A stretch of 64,000 nt of DNA. Source: Nitrosopumilus adriaticus (GTDB lineage: Archaea; Thermoproteota; Nitrososphaeria; Nitrososphaerales; Nitrosopumilaceae). Under the pieces are notes generated by a model. It worked only from the letters and a program-made list of their open reading frames with translations. It made no database searches and was not told the DNA's origin. A program made the translations under genes and the position numbers. The stretch lies in contig NZ_CP011070.1 of the NCBI RefSeq assembly GCF_000956175.1, positions 1,606,147-1,670,146 of the forward strand, written 5' to 3'. Below, in pieces: positions 1 through 7,593 of this stretch (positions within the stretch are counted from its first letter, which is position 1; each line of letters opens with the position of its first letter).

Positions 1-141
1 ATATTCATGAAAATAATTGATTTAAAATCAAATTTAAAGGATCTTTGTGATTCTTAGAGGTCTTAACCTTTCTTGGGCAGATTAATGACATAAACTTTCA
101 TAATTTTAAAATCATAAATAATTCAGATAAAGAAAGGATTC

Positions 142-1008
142 ATGAAAAATTTACGTAGTATGCTAAAGTCAAAAAAACCACTTGTAATTCCAGGTGTCTA
201 TGATGCTATTGGAGCTAAAATTGCAGAAAAAGTTGGGTTTGATGCAATGTTTCAAACAGGATATGGGACATCAGCAACTCTATTCGGAATGCCAGACTAT
301 GGATTCATTGGTGCAACTGAAACTCTAGATAATGCAAGAAGAATTTGCAGAGCAGTATCAGTTCCAGTTATTGTTGATTCAGATACTGGATATGGTAATG
401 CGCTAAGTGTTTGGAAGCTTGTAAAAGAATTAGAAACAGCTGGAGCATCTGGAATTTTTCTTGAAGATCAAAGATGGCCAAAGAGATGTGGTCATATGAG
501 TGGAAAAGAAGTAATTTCACAAGAAGAATACACAGAAAAGCTTGGAGCCGCAATTGATGCACGAGAAAGTAAAGACTTCATTATAGTTGCACGAACAGAT
601 GCAAGAGCAACAGAAGGATTAGATGCTGCAATTCAGCGAGGCTTGCAAAATAAAAAGACAGGTGCTGATGCCATCTTTGTTGAAGCCCCAAAATCAATTG
701 ATGAGATGCAAATGATTGGAAAATCTATCAAAGCCCCACTTGTTGCTAATATGATAGAAGGTGGCGCCACACCAATTAGTTCTGCTAAGGACTTGCATAA
801 AATGGGATTTAACATAGTTCTTTATCCACTATCAGTGTTGTTTGCAAATACATTTGCAACAATGGAAATATTGCAAGAACTAAAGAAGACAGGTACAACT
901 AAAAAATCAAAACAAAAAGTTGTGAATTTTGATCAGTTCAATGATTTAGTTGAACTTCCAAAGTTTAGAAAGATGGAAAAGAAATACGGATTTTCAAAGA
1001 GAGAATAA
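142..1008 (+). CDS. Isocitrate lyase/PEP mutase superfamily enzyme, methylisocitrate-lyase-like
   Basis: A 288-residue single-domain TIM-barrel enzyme. The metal-binding motif DSDTGYGN is at residues 79-86, LEDQ at 107-110 and KRCGH at 114-118. The Cys in K(K/R)CGH is the general acid of isocitrate and 2-methylisocitrate lyases and is absent from PEP mutases, so a C-C lyase on a 2-methylisocitrate-like substrate is the better guess. The length matches the PrpB class (about 290) rather than full isocitrate lyases. It stands alone: no methylcitrate synthase or dehydratase is adjacent, so the substrate is not settled. The ATG follows an A/G-rich stretch (aaagaaagg). Confidence 0.8.
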   Translation: MKNLRSMLKSKKPLVIPGVYDAIGAKIAEKVGFDAMFQTGYGTSATLFGMPDYGFIGATETLDNARRICRAVSVPVIVDSDTGYGNALSVWKLVKELETAGASGIFLEDQRWPKRCGHMSGKEVISQEEYTEKLGAAIDARESKDFIIVARTDARATEGLDAAIQRGLQNKKTGADAIFVEAPKSIDEMQMIGKSIKAPLVANMIEGGATPISSAKDLHKMGFNIVLYPLSVLFANTFATMEILQELKKTGTTKKSKQKVVNFDQFNDLVELPKFRKMEKKYGFSKRE

Positions 1009-1036
1009 AAGAAAAAATTTCAAGTAAAGTATACAG

Positions 1037-1324
1037 CTATGCTGTATTTCTCTTTACTTCAATTTCTATTGTTGAAACGTTTCTGGTTCTACCGTCTTGT
1101 GACTCTAGTGATTCTGAGCCTATTTTGATTTCTCCGATTGAGTAGCCTGCATTTTCAGTTTTTCTTGCAATGATTTGAGCTACATCTACAGCACGACCTA
1201 TGCTGAGTCCTCTAGCTTTGATGTTGACGGCCGGTAAGTTTGCCAGTTGAATTAGCGTTGATGTAACATATGCCATCAATGGTTTCTTACCAATGAATAT
1301 GGTGTCTCTGGCTTCGTTTGACAT
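1037..1324 (-). CDS. alba: DNA/RNA-binding protein Alba
   Basis: A 95-residue protein with the Alba fold signature: IGKKPLMAYV near the N-terminus (the Lys pair corresponds to the acetylated K16/K17 of Sulfolobus Alba), the central GRAVDVAQIIARK helix and a C-terminal strand pair with a GR-containing loop. Alba is a dimeric chromatin and RNA-binding protein of archaea. It is encoded alone, convergent with the lyase gene, and separated by 114 bp from the divergent HEAT-repeat gene. Identification is firm. Whether its main role here is DNA or RNA binding is not visible. Confidence 0.95.
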   Translation of the reverse strand: MSNEARDTIFIGKKPLMAYVTSTLIQLANLPAVNIKARGLSIGRAVDVAQIIARKTENAGYSIGEIKIGSESLESQDGRTRNVSTIEIEVKRNTA

Positions 1325-1438
1325 AGAAATTTTACTATTTAAGGATAATTTAAAGCTAAAAGTGTTTTTTTGAATTTGTTGAAAAAATATTGAAAAATTT
1401 TAACTAATATTAACCAGAAAGGAGGATTTCTAGCGAAC

Positions 1439-1972
1439 TTGGAAAACATTTCAAAAGTTTTAGAATCAGGAAACAATCAAGAAAAAATCAGAATTTTAGA
1501 AACTATGGATAACATAAACAATCCAATAATTTTGGAAAAAATTATTTCGAAATTAGATGACGACGATATTCAAGTAAGAGGAGAAGCGTTTAGTTCACTT
1601 ATCTTAAATGAAAATGACATTTCTAATTTTTTAATTAAAAGCCTTAATTCCACAAGTAAAAACATTAGAGGTTTTGCATCACTAGTATTAGCAAACAGAA
1701 ACGAAGTAAATTCAATCCCAGAAATAATTAAACTTACAAAAGATAAACGTTCAATGGTTAGATCATGTGCAATAGGCGCATTAGGTCACCTAAAGGCAGA
1801 AAATGCAAAAGAAGTTTTCTTAGAATCACTTTTAGATTCAAATATAGAAGTAAGAAAGAGTGCACTTCATGCAATAATTGATCTAAGAATTTCAGTTTCT
1901 GAAGAGAGAAAAAATGAACTTAAGAAAGAGAAGGATACTGAATTGGAAAAATTACTTTTAAAATTAAAATAG
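1439..1972 (+). CDS. HEAT-repeat protein
   Basis: A 177-residue all-helical protein. Repeated units of about 30 residues carry the HEAT/PBS-lyase pattern (DDDIQVRGEAFSSL, DKRSMVRSCAIGALG, DSNIEVRKSALHAI). Such repeats form right-handed superhelical protein-binding scaffolds; no catalytic motif is seen. The start is TTG, preceded by GGAGG at 1421-1425 (a long 13-nt spacing), one of the few clear Shine-Dalgarno-like sequences here. The stop codon TAG (1970-1972) touches the 3' end of the convergent tRNA-Ala gene. Partner and function are unknown. Confidence 0.75.
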   Translation: MENISKVLESGNNQEKIRILETMDNINNPIILEKIISKLDDDDIQVRGEAFSSLILNENDISNFLIKSLNSTSKNIRGFASLVLANRNEVNSIPEIIKLTKDKRSMVRSCAIGALGHLKAENAKEVFLESLLDSNIEVRKSALHAIIDLRISVSEERKNELKKEKDTELEKLLLKLK

Positions 1973-2046
1973 TGGACCGGAAGGGATTTGAACCCTTGAT
2001 CCGATGCATGCCATGCACCTATCCTACCAGACTAGACGACCGGCCC
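1973..2046 (-). tRNA. tRNA-Ala (anticodon GGC)
   Basis: The reverse complement folds as a full cloverleaf of 74 nt. The acceptor is GGGCCGG/CCGGTCC with the G3:U70 pair that defines alanine tRNA, discriminator A73. The anticodon stem is GGTGC/GCATC, the loop ATGGCAT gives anticodon GGC, and the T-arm has GGTTCAAATCC. No intron. CCA is not encoded (next bases CTA belong to the stop codon of the convergent gene). A TATA-like TTTAAA at about 2077-2083 lies upstream. Confidence 0.95.
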
Positions 2047-2170
2047 AATTATCAGAAATCTGATTGAATAGAATTTTTTAAATTGGTTATTAACGTTTAG
2101 CGGTTTTCTTGTAATCCACCTGTAAAATTAACACAATATATTTAACCTTGATAATGATGGTTCAATCGTT

Positions 2171-3016
2171 ATGGTAGTAGATAACAAAGCAACTGTCACT
2201 TATGTTCAATTACTAAAAGAAGATCTTGTAATAATTAGATTAGTTCCAAAAGATGGACCCGTTCCAGATTATAAAGCAGGTCAATTTATCACGTTAGGAT
2301 TACCAAATCCAGCAGAAGGAGGTAAAATAGTTAGAAGAGCATATTCAATTGCATCTCATCCAGAAAATAGAGATTACATTGAGCTTGTAATTAGATGGGT
2401 TAGAAAGCCACTCCCAGGAAGATTAACTACTCAAATATTTAATACAAAAGAAGGAGATGAAATTCTCTGGTTAAAACCTACTGGCAGAGCATTGTTAATT
2501 AATGAAGAACTTCCAAATGGTGAAAAGGATAATAGAAGAATAATTTGTATTGGTGGTGGAACAGGATTAGCACCATTTGTGAGTTTTGCACAACATCTTC
2601 ATGATGCTGGGGATAAGAGGGAAATCATAGTTTTACACGGTGCAAGTTATGTTGATGAATTAAGTTACAAAGACTTGCTAACAAATCTTGAAAATGAAAG
2701 CATAGCAAAAGGTAAGGATGAATGGAATTTTAAATATAGAGCAGCAATCAGTAGACCTCAAGAATGGTTTAACAGATCATGGGCGGGTCAAATTGGAAGG
2801 GTTGAAACATTTTTGAGACCTAGAGAAAATGGAATGTCACCTCTAGAAGAATTAATTGGAGATACAATTACTAAAGAAAATACCATGTTCTATGTTTGTG
2901 GTTGGCAAGGAACAATTGATGGAGTAATGGACTTTTTAAAACCAAAAGGCTTTGTTACAGAACATGATAAACGTGAAGACGGAAGCTTTGAAGTCAAATA
3001 CGAATCATATGGATGA
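2171..3016 (+). CDS. Ferredoxin/flavodoxin-NADP(+) reductase family protein
   Basis: A 281-residue flavoprotein reductase. It has the FAD-binding RAYS motif at residues 56-59 (RRAYSIAS) and the pyridine-nucleotide motif GGGTGLAPF at 128-136. The C-terminal FYVCGWQGTIDGV segment resembles bacterial-type FNR (Fpr class). It probably moves electrons between NAD(P)H and ferredoxin; two ferredoxin genes lie at 13.6-14.8 kb but are not linked. The ATG is about 30 nt after a TATA-like aatatattta (2136-2145), so the mRNA is probably leaderless. The direction of electron flow cannot be read from sequence. Confidence 0.85.
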   Translation: MVVDNKATVTYVQLLKEDLVIIRLVPKDGPVPDYKAGQFITLGLPNPAEGGKIVRRAYSIASHPENRDYIELVIRWVRKPLPGRLTTQIFNTKEGDEILWLKPTGRALLINEELPNGEKDNRRIICIGGGTGLAPFVSFAQHLHDAGDKREIIVLHGASYVDELSYKDLLTNLENESIAKGKDEWNFKYRAAISRPQEWFNRSWAGQIGRVETFLRPRENGMSPLEELIGDTITKENTMFYVCGWQGTIDGVMDFLKPKGFVTEHDKREDGSFEVKYESYG

Positions 3017-3080
3017 TTTTTTTTTAAAAACAAGTCTAAAAATCAATCATTGAAATAGAAGATTCATTTAGGAAAATCAA

Positions 3081-3692
3081 TTGATTACTGCCCTATATCT
3101 TGCACATCTAAATCCGGTAACAAATGCTCATGTTGAAATAATTTCAGAATTAAAAAAAGAGGCAGATATTGTCAAAGTCATGCCAGTAGTTTTCATAGAT
3201 GGAAAAAAAGAAGTTAACAGTAAAAGTTTTCCATTTAATTTCGAAACTAGAAAGAAGATGCTTTTATCAGTTTTTCGAGATTCAATTCAAATTTCTGATG
3301 ATTACGCTTTTTTCTCCCCGTTTAAGAAATACCTCCCACCATTACTTGCACCTAGATCATGGAAATTAAGAAAACAAATTCTCAGGGGAGTTGAAGGAGA
3401 TTTTTTTTCATACACAGGTGACAAGGCGGAAGGATATATGCTTAGAATTTACAGATTGAAACCCAAAATAGGTGAAAGAAAAGCACTTTCTGCTGCATCT
3501 GTTAAAGAGAAATTGTATGATGCGGCTCTTGGAAAAAAGTCTTCATGGAAAGAGCACGTTCCAGAAAACATTGCCAAAATAATCGAGGATGATTGGGAAA
3601 CAGTTGAGAAATATGCACATATGGACGATTTGACTACCAGAGTTGCAGGAATGAAATTTCCCAAAGAAGGATGGTCAAAAAAATCACCATAA
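3081..3692 (+). CDS. Cytidylyltransferase-like (nucleotidyltransferase fold) protein
   Basis: A 203-residue protein starting at TTG. The N-terminus LYLAHLNPVTNAH (residues 5-17) resembles the HxGH/TxxH nucleotide-binding loop of NMN/pantetheine/glycerol-3-phosphate adenylyl- and cytidylyltransferases. SAASVKEKL near residue 140 resembles the second ISxTxxR-type motif but lacks its Arg. The middle part (SPFKKYLPPLLAPRSWKLRKQ) is not recognisable from standard members. The substrate is unknown. It stands alone between the reductase and an aminotransferase. The family call is moderate and the exact reaction is not assignable. Confidence 0.55.
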   Translation: MITALYLAHLNPVTNAHVEIISELKKEADIVKVMPVVFIDGKKEVNSKSFPFNFETRKKMLLSVFRDSIQISDDYAFFSPFKKYLPPLLAPRSWKLRKQILRGVEGDFFSYTGDKAEGYMLRIYRLKPKIGERKALSAASVKEKLYDAALGKKSSWKEHVPENIAKIIEDDWETVEKYAHMDDLTTRVAGMKFPKEGWSKKSP

Positions 3693-3776
3693 AGCATGAT
3701 TTGATACCTCACTCACGAATATTGTGGATTTGTTAGATTGAAAATAGATTAATACGCAACTGCTAAAAATTTTCCT

Positions 3777-4694
3777 ATGAAACTTCCACTTTCAAAATAT
3801 GTCTGGTTTGATGGAAAGTATGTTATTTCAGAAAAAGCCCAAGTTCCAATTACTACACATGCAATTCATTACGGAACATCAATCTTTGAAGGAATCAGAG
3901 CATACTGGAATGGAAAAAATCTCTTTATCTTTAGACTAGATGAGCATGTTAAACGATTTAGAAGATCTGGGCAGTATTACAATATCTCACTTAATTTTTC
4001 AGATAAAGAAATCACTGATGCAATAATAGGAATTTGTAGAAAAAATAAGATACAAAAATCATGTTACATAAGACCATTTTATTTTGTAGGGGATTACGGA
4101 ATTAATTTACACGTAACTGAAAAGGCACCAACAAATGTTGCAATTTTCACATTTCCTTTTGGGGATTTATTTAATAAAAATGGAATTACAGCAGGAGTTG
4201 TATCTTGGAGAAAATTCTCAGATATGTCTACACCACCACAAGCAAAAATGGGCGGGAATTATCTTAATTCAATTATAGCAACACAAGAAGCAAAAAGAAA
4301 TGGTTTTGATGAGGCAATTTTGCTTGATCATAACGGAAATGTAAGTGAAGCTCCAGGAGAAAATATCTTTATTGTTAGAGAGGGGCAATTGATAACACCG
4401 ACATTATCATCATCCGCACTTGAAGGAATAACCAGAGATGCAATAATAAAAATTGCAAAAGATTTGGACATAGATATACTAGAAAGAGAAATTACCAGAA
4501 GCGAGTTAATTATTTCAGAAGAAATTTTTCTTACAGGAACTGCAGCTGAGATTACACCAATCATATCAATGGATTCAAAAAAGATTGGAAGTGGTAAACC
4601 AGGAGACATTACAAAGAAAATGATGCAAGAGTATACAGATATTGTAATGAACAAAAATATCGATTATTCACATTGGCTGACGGAAGTGTATTAG
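3777..4694 (+). CDS. ilvE: Branched-chain amino acid aminotransferase family protein (copy 1)
   Basis: A 305-residue fold-type IV PLP enzyme, close in length and motifs to bacterial IlvE. It has SIFEGIRAYW (residues 35-44), the catalytic Lys in QAKMGGNY (K157), EAPGENIF for cofactor binding, SSALEGITRDAI, and TGTAAEITPI for the PLP phosphate. Expected role: the last step of Val/Leu/Ile synthesis. The next gene starts one base after the stop, so it is co-transcribed with a Gfo/Idh oxidoreductase, a Trm112-like protein and an acyltransferase. A role in amino-sugar synthesis is conceivable, but the sequence is IlvE-like. A second paralogue is at 62.0-62.9 kb. Confidence 0.9.
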   Translation: MKLPLSKYVWFDGKYVISEKAQVPITTHAIHYGTSIFEGIRAYWNGKNLFIFRLDEHVKRFRRSGQYYNISLNFSDKEITDAIIGICRKNKIQKSCYIRPFYFVGDYGINLHVTEKAPTNVAIFTFPFGDLFNKNGITAGVVSWRKFSDMSTPPQAKMGGNYLNSIIATQEAKRNGFDEAILLDHNGNVSEAPGENIFIVREGQLITPTLSSSALEGITRDAIIKIAKDLDIDILEREITRSELIISEEIFLTGTAAEITPIISMDSKKIGSGKPGDITKKMMQEYTDIVMNKNIDYSHWLTEVY

Positions 4695-5630
4695 ATGAAA
4701 ATTATTCAAATTGGAACTGGTGGATGGGGCAAAAACCATACAAGAATTTTATCCCAATTGGGAGTGCTTTCGGCAATATGTGATACTGATCTTAAAAAAA
4801 GCAAAGAATATGGAGAAAAATATTCTGTAAATTATTATGATTCATTAGATGAATTACTAAAATCTGAAGAATTTGATGGAGCATTTGTAGTAACACCCAC
4901 ATCAACACATACCCAAATTACAAAAAAATTGTTAGAGGCAAAAAAACATGTATTTGTAGAAAAGCCCATGACTTACAAATCTGAGGATGGGGAAGTATTG
5001 GCAAAACTTGCAGAAAAAAACAAAGTGATTCTCACATGTGGGTATATTGAGCGATTTAATCCAGCAGTAGATGTAGTAAAAAAACTTGTCAAGGAAAAAA
5101 AATTTGGCGATTTAGTAATGCTAGAATTTCATCGTGAAAATAGAATGCCTCTCCACATCAAAGATGTTGGAATTATTTACGATACATCGGTTCATGACAT
5201 TGATACTGCAAATTGGTTATTTGATGACATGCCTCATGTTGTATTTGCAAGAGCAGGAAAAATTAGACATGAGCATGAAGATTTTGCAAGCATAATGCTA
5301 GGATACAAAGATGACAAAGTTGCAATTATTTCATCAAATTGGATTACTCCAAAAAAACTAAGAAAATTTAATGCAGTGTGTACTGATGCAATAATTTCAT
5401 CAGATTTTATCTCTCAAGAAATTACTGTAGAAAAAGATGAAGAAAATGAAACGATTCAAAATGAGAAACAAGAGCCATTATTATTAGAAATTAAGAGTTT
5501 CCTTGGAGCAATTGAAGGTAAAAATGAACATATTGTCAAAGCACAAGAAGCAGTAAACGTGACAAAAATAGCAGAAGCGGCACTTTTATCTAGTTTAAAG
5601 GGAATTCCAATTTATCTGGATTTAAAATGA
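4695..5630 (+). CDS. Gfo/Idh/MocA family oxidoreductase
   Basis: A 311-residue NAD(P)-dependent sugar oxidoreductase. It has a Rossmann motif IGTGGWGKNH at residues 6-15, the family signature VEKPMTYK (EKP at 89-91), and YDTSVHDIDTANWLF holding the catalytic His/Asp region. The ATG directly follows the stop of the aminotransferase gene, and the gene overlaps the next by 4 bp. With the downstream hexapeptide acyltransferase it resembles the WlbA/WlbB pair that makes acetylated amino-sugar uronic acids for surface glycans. That pathway assignment is inference. The oxidoreductase family is clear. Confidence 0.85.
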   Translation: MKIIQIGTGGWGKNHTRILSQLGVLSAICDTDLKKSKEYGEKYSVNYYDSLDELLKSEEFDGAFVVTPTSTHTQITKKLLEAKKHVFVEKPMTYKSEDGEVLAKLAEKNKVILTCGYIERFNPAVDVVKKLVKEKKFGDLVMLEFHRENRMPLHIKDVGIIYDTSVHDIDTANWLFDDMPHVVFARAGKIRHEHEDFASIMLGYKDDKVAIISSNWITPKKLRKFNAVCTDAIISSDFISQEITVEKDEENETIQNEKQEPLLLEIKSFLGAIEGKNEHIVKAQEAVNVTKIAEAALLSSLKGIPIYLDLK

Positions 5631-5896
5631 ATAAAACAATGATGGACATATTGGCATGTCCAATTGATAAAAATCACCCATTAGAATTATTTGAGATCAA
5701 AGAAAAAGATGATGTAATTTCAGAAGGCGCATTATTTTGTAAAAAATGTTCAAGATTTTATCCAATCATAGAAGGAATTCCAATCATGCTCCCTGATGAA
5801 CTAAGAGACAAGAAACAGGAGATAGATTTTCTAAAAAATTACAAAGAGGAATTACCTGAAAAAATTATTACACAAGGAAATCCATGGCATTTGTGA
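5627..5896 (+). CDS. Trm112-like zinc protein (UPF0434 type)
   Basis: An 89-residue protein. The start MMDILACPIDKNHPLELF and the CKKCSRFYPIIEGIPIMLPDELR segment (CxxC at 38-41, then the IxGIPxMLP strand) match Trm112/YcaR proteins, small activators of Rossmann-fold methyltransferases of tRNA and release factor in archaea and eukaryotes. The second metal pair is incomplete (a single Cys at 11), as in many UPF0434 members. The gene overlaps its upstream neighbour by 4 bp and is followed at once by the acyltransferase. Its methyltransferase partner is not next to it. Confidence 0.8.
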   Translation: MNKTMMDILACPIDKNHPLELFEIKEKDDVISEGALFCKKCSRFYPIIEGIPIMLPDELRDKKQEIDFLKNYKEELPEKIITQGNPWHL

Positions 5897-5900
5897 GATA

Positions 5901-6377
5901 ATGGTTACAAATTTTGTTTCAGATAAAGCGAAAATTGGTGAGAATGTTCAGATTTGGCATTTCTCATACGTAGGAGACAATGTAGAGATTGGCAATAATG
6001 TCAAAATAGGATCTCTTGCACACATCGATTATGATGTAAAAATTGGTGAGAACACAAAGATAGAAGGACAAGCATACATTCCACCTTTGTCTAGAATTGG
6101 AAAAAATGTTTTCATCGGTCCAGCAGCTGCTCTGACAAATGATCCATTTCCAATGTGTGACAAAATGATAGGAGTTACCATTGAAGATAATGTAATTATT
6201 GGTGCACGTGCAGTAATCAAAGCAGGAGTAACTATAAAAAAAAATAGTGTTGTTGCAATGGGAGCTGTAGTAACAAGAGATGTTCCTGAAAACTCAGTTG
6301 TGATTGGTTCTCCGGCAACCATTAGATATAGCAGGGAAGAATATGACAAGAAACAAAGAAAATGGAAAGAGAGTTAA
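5901..6377 (+). CDS. Left-handed beta-helix (hexapeptide) acyltransferase
   Basis: 158 residues, almost all hexapeptide repeats (IGENVQ, VGDNVEIGNNVKIG, IGENTKIEG, IGKNVFIG, IEDNVIIGARAVIKAGVTIKKNSVV), ending VVIGSPATIRYS. This is the LbH acetyltransferase fold. It is most similar in layout to WbbJ/WlbB N-acetyltransferases that acetylate nucleotide amino sugars with acetyl-CoA. It lies 4 bp after the Trm112-like gene, in the same operon as the Gfo/Idh oxidoreductase, which supports a cell-surface glycan role. Its 3' end overlaps the convergent membrane-protein gene by 4 bp. Confidence 0.85.
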   Translation: MVTNFVSDKAKIGENVQIWHFSYVGDNVEIGNNVKIGSLAHIDYDVKIGENTKIEGQAYIPPLSRIGKNVFIGPAAALTNDPFPMCDKMIGVTIEDNVIIGARAVIKAGVTIKKNSVVAMGAVVTRDVPENSVVIGSPATIRYSREEYDKKQRKWKES

Positions 6378-6604
6378 GATTTAATTTCTTTTCTAAAAAT
6401 CCAGTTTTTCAATTTTGCCAAAATTAGAATCCAAACTACAACAAGCACTATAGCGATAATAGCTTTAATGATTGATGAAATGAATAGATCCAATTGACCA
6501 AATCCAGAAATTGAGATAGGTCCTAAAATTGTAACAAGAATTCCCCCACCAAGCAGAATCAAAATCCACATGCCAAACAAGAATCCATACAGACCAGATT
6601 TCAT
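6374..6604 (-). CDS. Small two-helix membrane protein
   Basis: 76 residues with two strong hydrophobic segments (about 5-28, LYGFLFGMWILILLGGGILV, and 40-63, rich in I/V/L/A) and a basic C-terminal tail (KLKNWIFRKEIKS). It is the last gene of the GINS-mcm-hel308-GT4 transcription unit and its start overlaps the stop of the preceding gene by 4 bp (ATGA), indicating translational coupling. I do not recognise the family. A plausible role is as an accessory to the neighbouring membrane glycosyltransferase, but this is inference from position only. Confidence 0.65.
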   Translation of the reverse strand: MKSGLYGFLFGMWILILLGGGILVTILGPISISGFGQLDLFISSIIKAIIAIVLVVVWILILAKLKNWIFRKEIKS

Positions 6605-7593
6605 ATGTATACTCCCATCAAAAATGCAGTAATAATTGCCAATATTCCTGAAAATACAGTCAACCTGAATATTGCAAACCCAACCTGTTTTTCGGTAAGT
6701 GATCCTCCAGCAAGAATTAATCTAACCAAAGTTACAGGGGCAGTTTTGTCATCAGTTGCTTTTAGCTTAAAGTCATCAGTATGCTCTACAGGCTTACCCT
6801 TGACTTGTCTGTGTTCCACTATTCGTTTTACGCTTGAAAGAAACAAAAATGAGTTGATAACAGCAGGCAGTAGTGCAACAGCTGCAATAATTTCAACACC
6901 CCCTACAATAGCAATTGCACCATACATTGCACCAAGAGTTAATGCACCGGAATCTCCTGGAAATATTTTACTTGGTACTTTATGGTATTTGTAAAATGCC
7001 AAGGAAACAAAGCCTAATGGCAAACTAACAATTGCAATTTCATAATTTTGCATTACAAACAAACATACTGATAATGAAAAACTTGCAATAACCATAAAAC
7101 CACTAGCAACTCCATTTAGAACATCAATTGAATTAATTGTGTTTCCAGTAATTGGAATCATAAAAATAATCAAACCAAGATATAATGCAGGAATTTGAAC
7201 TGTTCCAAATATAGGGAAAGCAAGATCAGAATCATAAACACCAAAAGCTATGATTGGAAGCGCAGCAATTGCAAGTGCTACAGGTTTAAACCAGCCACCC
7301 ATAACTTTTCTGTCATCAACATATCCTATTAGAAAAGCTGCAAATGTTGTAATGATTATTGCTAGAATTTCATTTAGTTGTAAAAATGCATAAAGTACAA
7401 TTTCTGAGGTAATAATTCCCGCAATTATAGATATCCCTCCAGGTCTTACAACCATTACATCTTCTTTTTTATTTACATCCTTGACTGCAAAATTTCTATT
7501 TTTAAGGAATTTGATTAGAGGTGGAGTCATTGCAAAAACTACAAAAAATGCAACAAGACAAGAAACTATTGCTGGAAGTATTAATTCAATCAA
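6601..7593 (-). CDS. Glycosyltransferase family 4 (UDP-GlcNAc:polyprenyl-P GlcNAc-1-P transferase type)
   Basis: A 330-residue polytopic membrane enzyme, about 10 hydrophobic helices. It carries the polyprenyl-phosphate sugar-1-phosphate transferase motifs: GYVDDRKVMGG (catalytic DD), NTINSIDVLNGVASG, and FPGDSGALTLGAMYG. An HRQVKGKPVEHTDD-type cytoplasmic loop follows. The family (MraY/WecA/DPAGT1/AglH) starts lipid-linked glycan assembly; in archaea the expected product is dolichyl-P-linked GlcNAc for N-glycosylation. Its start abuts the stop of hel308, so a cell-surface gene sits inside a replication operon. Exact sugar specificity is not visible. Confidence 0.88.
   Translation of the reverse strand: MIELILPAIVSCLVAFFVVFAMTPPLIKFLKNRNFAVKDVNKKEDVMVVRPGGISIIAGIITSEIVLYAFLQLNEILAIIITTFAAFLIGYVDDRKVMGGWFKPVALAIAALPIIAFGVYDSDLAFPIFGTVQIPALYLGLIIFMIPITGNTINSIDVLNGVASGFMVIASFSLSVCLFVMQNYEIAIVSLPLGFVSLAFYKYHKVPSKIFPGDSGALTLGAMYGAIAIVGGVEIIAAVALLPAVINSFLFLSSVKRIVEHRQVKGKPVEHTDDFKLKATDDKTAPVTLVRLILAGGSLTEKQVGFAIFRLTVFSGILAIITAFLMGVYI

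Noticed and set aside
1-141. Promoter-like AT stretch before the first gene, with a short 16-codon frame
   Set aside because: No supportable gene; the frame is too short and lacks features.
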